Shown piece after piece: positions 5,174 through 5,832 of a DNA stretch of 5,832 bases. Under the pieces are notes generated by a model. It did not search any database, was not told the DNA's origin, and saw only the letters and a list, made by a program, of their open reading frames with translations. Made by a program: the position numbers and the translations under genes. Origin of the DNA: Spirochaetales bacterium. GTDB lineage: Bacteria; Spirochaetota; Spirochaetia; Sphaerochaetales; Sphaerochaetaceae. Each line of letters opens with the position of its first letter. Position 1 is the first letter of the stretch. The stretch is taken from contig JAGCUM010000088.1 in NCBI GenBank assembly GCA_017962865.1, positions 1 to 5,832 of the forward strand, read 5' to 3'.

Positions 5174-5832
5174 TCAGAGCGTAAAGCCCTGCCACCTGTC
5201 CATGATCTCATAGAACCCCAGATAGGGTTCGTCTATCATTCCTATGTTGTCTCCGAACTCCATAAGTCTCACGGAGGAAGTGTTCTGCTCGAACACGGGG
5301 AGACCTTCGCCGTTGGGATTGCCCGTCTTTGCGAAATTGACCCAGTAGCTGTTCATCAGACTGCTCAGACTGCGGTCGGCTTCGCTGTAGAGCTTGGATT
5401 TCTCCGGAATTCTGCCGAAGGCATAGATGAGTTCTCCGCTGTGCCAGCTTCCGAGGCTCCTGTTGTCCTTGGAGAAAAGGTACTCGTAGGTCGGAATCCC
5501 CTCTTCTACCGCCAGGCGGTTGAGACAGTAGTGCGGATAGTTGAAGAACACAGCTCCGTAGACCTCGGCCCAGTATTTGTCGGCTTCGGCATTGGTGCTT
5601 GCCGGATAGCGCGCAAGCACATCGTCTGCCACATCCCTGAAGTAGGTACGGATCTTGGACTCGTAGTTCTTCAGGTTCGCCTTGCCGAAGAGGATGAACG
5701 GGCCGCTCTCCTCCAGGTTGAAACCGTGCAGAAGCGCCTCTTCGGTGTGAACACCCTGCTTTCTGAGTTCATAGGGGGATGCCGGCAGCACATAGCCGTC
5801 GAGGGTGATGTGATGCTGGGACGAAAGCTCGC
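5174..5832 (-). CDS. Type-B carboxylesterase, C-terminal part (5' end outside window)
   Basis: C-terminal part of an alpha/beta-hydrolase of the carboxylesterase type B family (COesterase domain, p-nitrobenzyl esterase-like), which hydrolyses carboxylic esters. The frame is open to the right edge. A GTG at 5791 could be mistaken for a start, but it is the Val of LDGYVLPASPYEL, a conserved stretch that continues upstream, so the gene is cut by the window; 218 full codons are visible. HGFNLEESGPF carries the likely catalytic acid (second Glu, visible residue 41; equivalent to the Glu of the family's 'G.N.dEg' block). GSWHSGELIYAFG carries the catalytic His (codon 5441-5443). WVNFAKTGNPNGEG is the family's C-terminal signature, and the protein ends in FYEIMDRWQGF. 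The nucleophile Ser motif (GESAG type) and any signal peptide lie outside the window. It is convergent with the MoxR operon, with 6 bases between the stops. Natural substrate unknown. Confidence 0.9.
   Translation of the reverse strand, partial: ELSSQHHITLDGYVLPASPYELRKQGVHTEEALLHGFNLEESGPFILFGKANLKNYESKIRTYFRDVADDVLARYPASTNAEADKYWAEVYGAVFFNYPHYCLNRLAVEEGIPTYEYLFSKDNRSLGSWHSGELIYAFGRIPEKSKLYSEADRSLSSLMNSYWVNFAKTGNPNGEGLPVFEQNTSSVRLMEFGDNIGMIDEPYLGFYEIMDRWQGFTL

Noticed and set aside
5168..5192. Possible bidirectional terminator hairpin between the convergent stops
   Set aside because: The stem is about four base pairs with a mismatch beyond it, and no T run follows on either strand.
5174..5791. 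Complete 205-residue protein starting at GTG 5791
   Set aside because: The frame continues upstream to the window edge, and the GTG encodes the Val inside LDGYVLPASPYEL, a conserved internal stretch of type-B carboxylesterases. The gene is a fragment cut by the window.
1..5832. CRISPR array, tRNA, insertion sequence ends or long direct repeats
   Set aside because: I saw no regularly spaced repeats, cloverleaf-like sequence, transposase motif or matching terminal inverted repeats. By eye alone, diverged short repeats could be missed.

Overview
The window looks like a gene-dense stretch of bacterial chromosome with moderate GC. It holds six protein genes, two of them cut by the window edges. 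A lipoprotein signal peptide, strong GGAGG-type ribosome binding sites and two secreted or polysaccharide-type esterases suggest a host- or plant-polysaccharide-associated anaerobe with a Gram-negative-like envelope. A spirochaete-like gut bacterium is possible, but this is only an impression from signal peptides and codon use. No rRNA, tRNA, CRISPR array, insertion sequence or phage gene was seen.

Layout. Positions 2-427 (+) are the 3' end of an unrecognised gene. Its stop overlaps, tail to tail, the stop of a SASA/CE6-type esterase lipoprotein (421-1308, -). A 67-base divergent intergenic region (1315-1381) separates the esterase from a tightly packed four-gene operon on the + strand. The operon encodes a small, very acidic, Tyr/Asp-rich secreted protein with a YbjN-like look (1382-1924), a MoxR-family AAA+ ATPase (1936-2877), a DUF58 membrane protein (2877-3938), and an eight-helix membrane protein with a cytoplasmic DUF4129-like tail (3935-5167). 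Six bases after the operon ends, the 3' part of a type-B carboxylesterase arrives from the opposite strand (5174-5832, -).

How the genes may work together. MoxR plus DUF58 plus a TgpA-type membrane protein is a recurrent bacterial and archaeal gene set; MoxR proteins are thought to act as chaperone-like ATPases for metal insertion or assembly of envelope proteins. Two points stand out here. The third component keeps the TgpA-type architecture (N-terminal helix bundle, extracytoplasmic loop, last helix, DUF4129 tail), but the loop is only about 60 residues, too short for a transglutaminase domain. The operon also opens with an exported acidic protein, which is a natural candidate for a substrate or extracytoplasmic partner. 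No von Willebrand factor A gene with an intact metal site lies in the window. The operon as seen is therefore a reduced or variant MoxR system, and this is the best candidate here for something undescribed.
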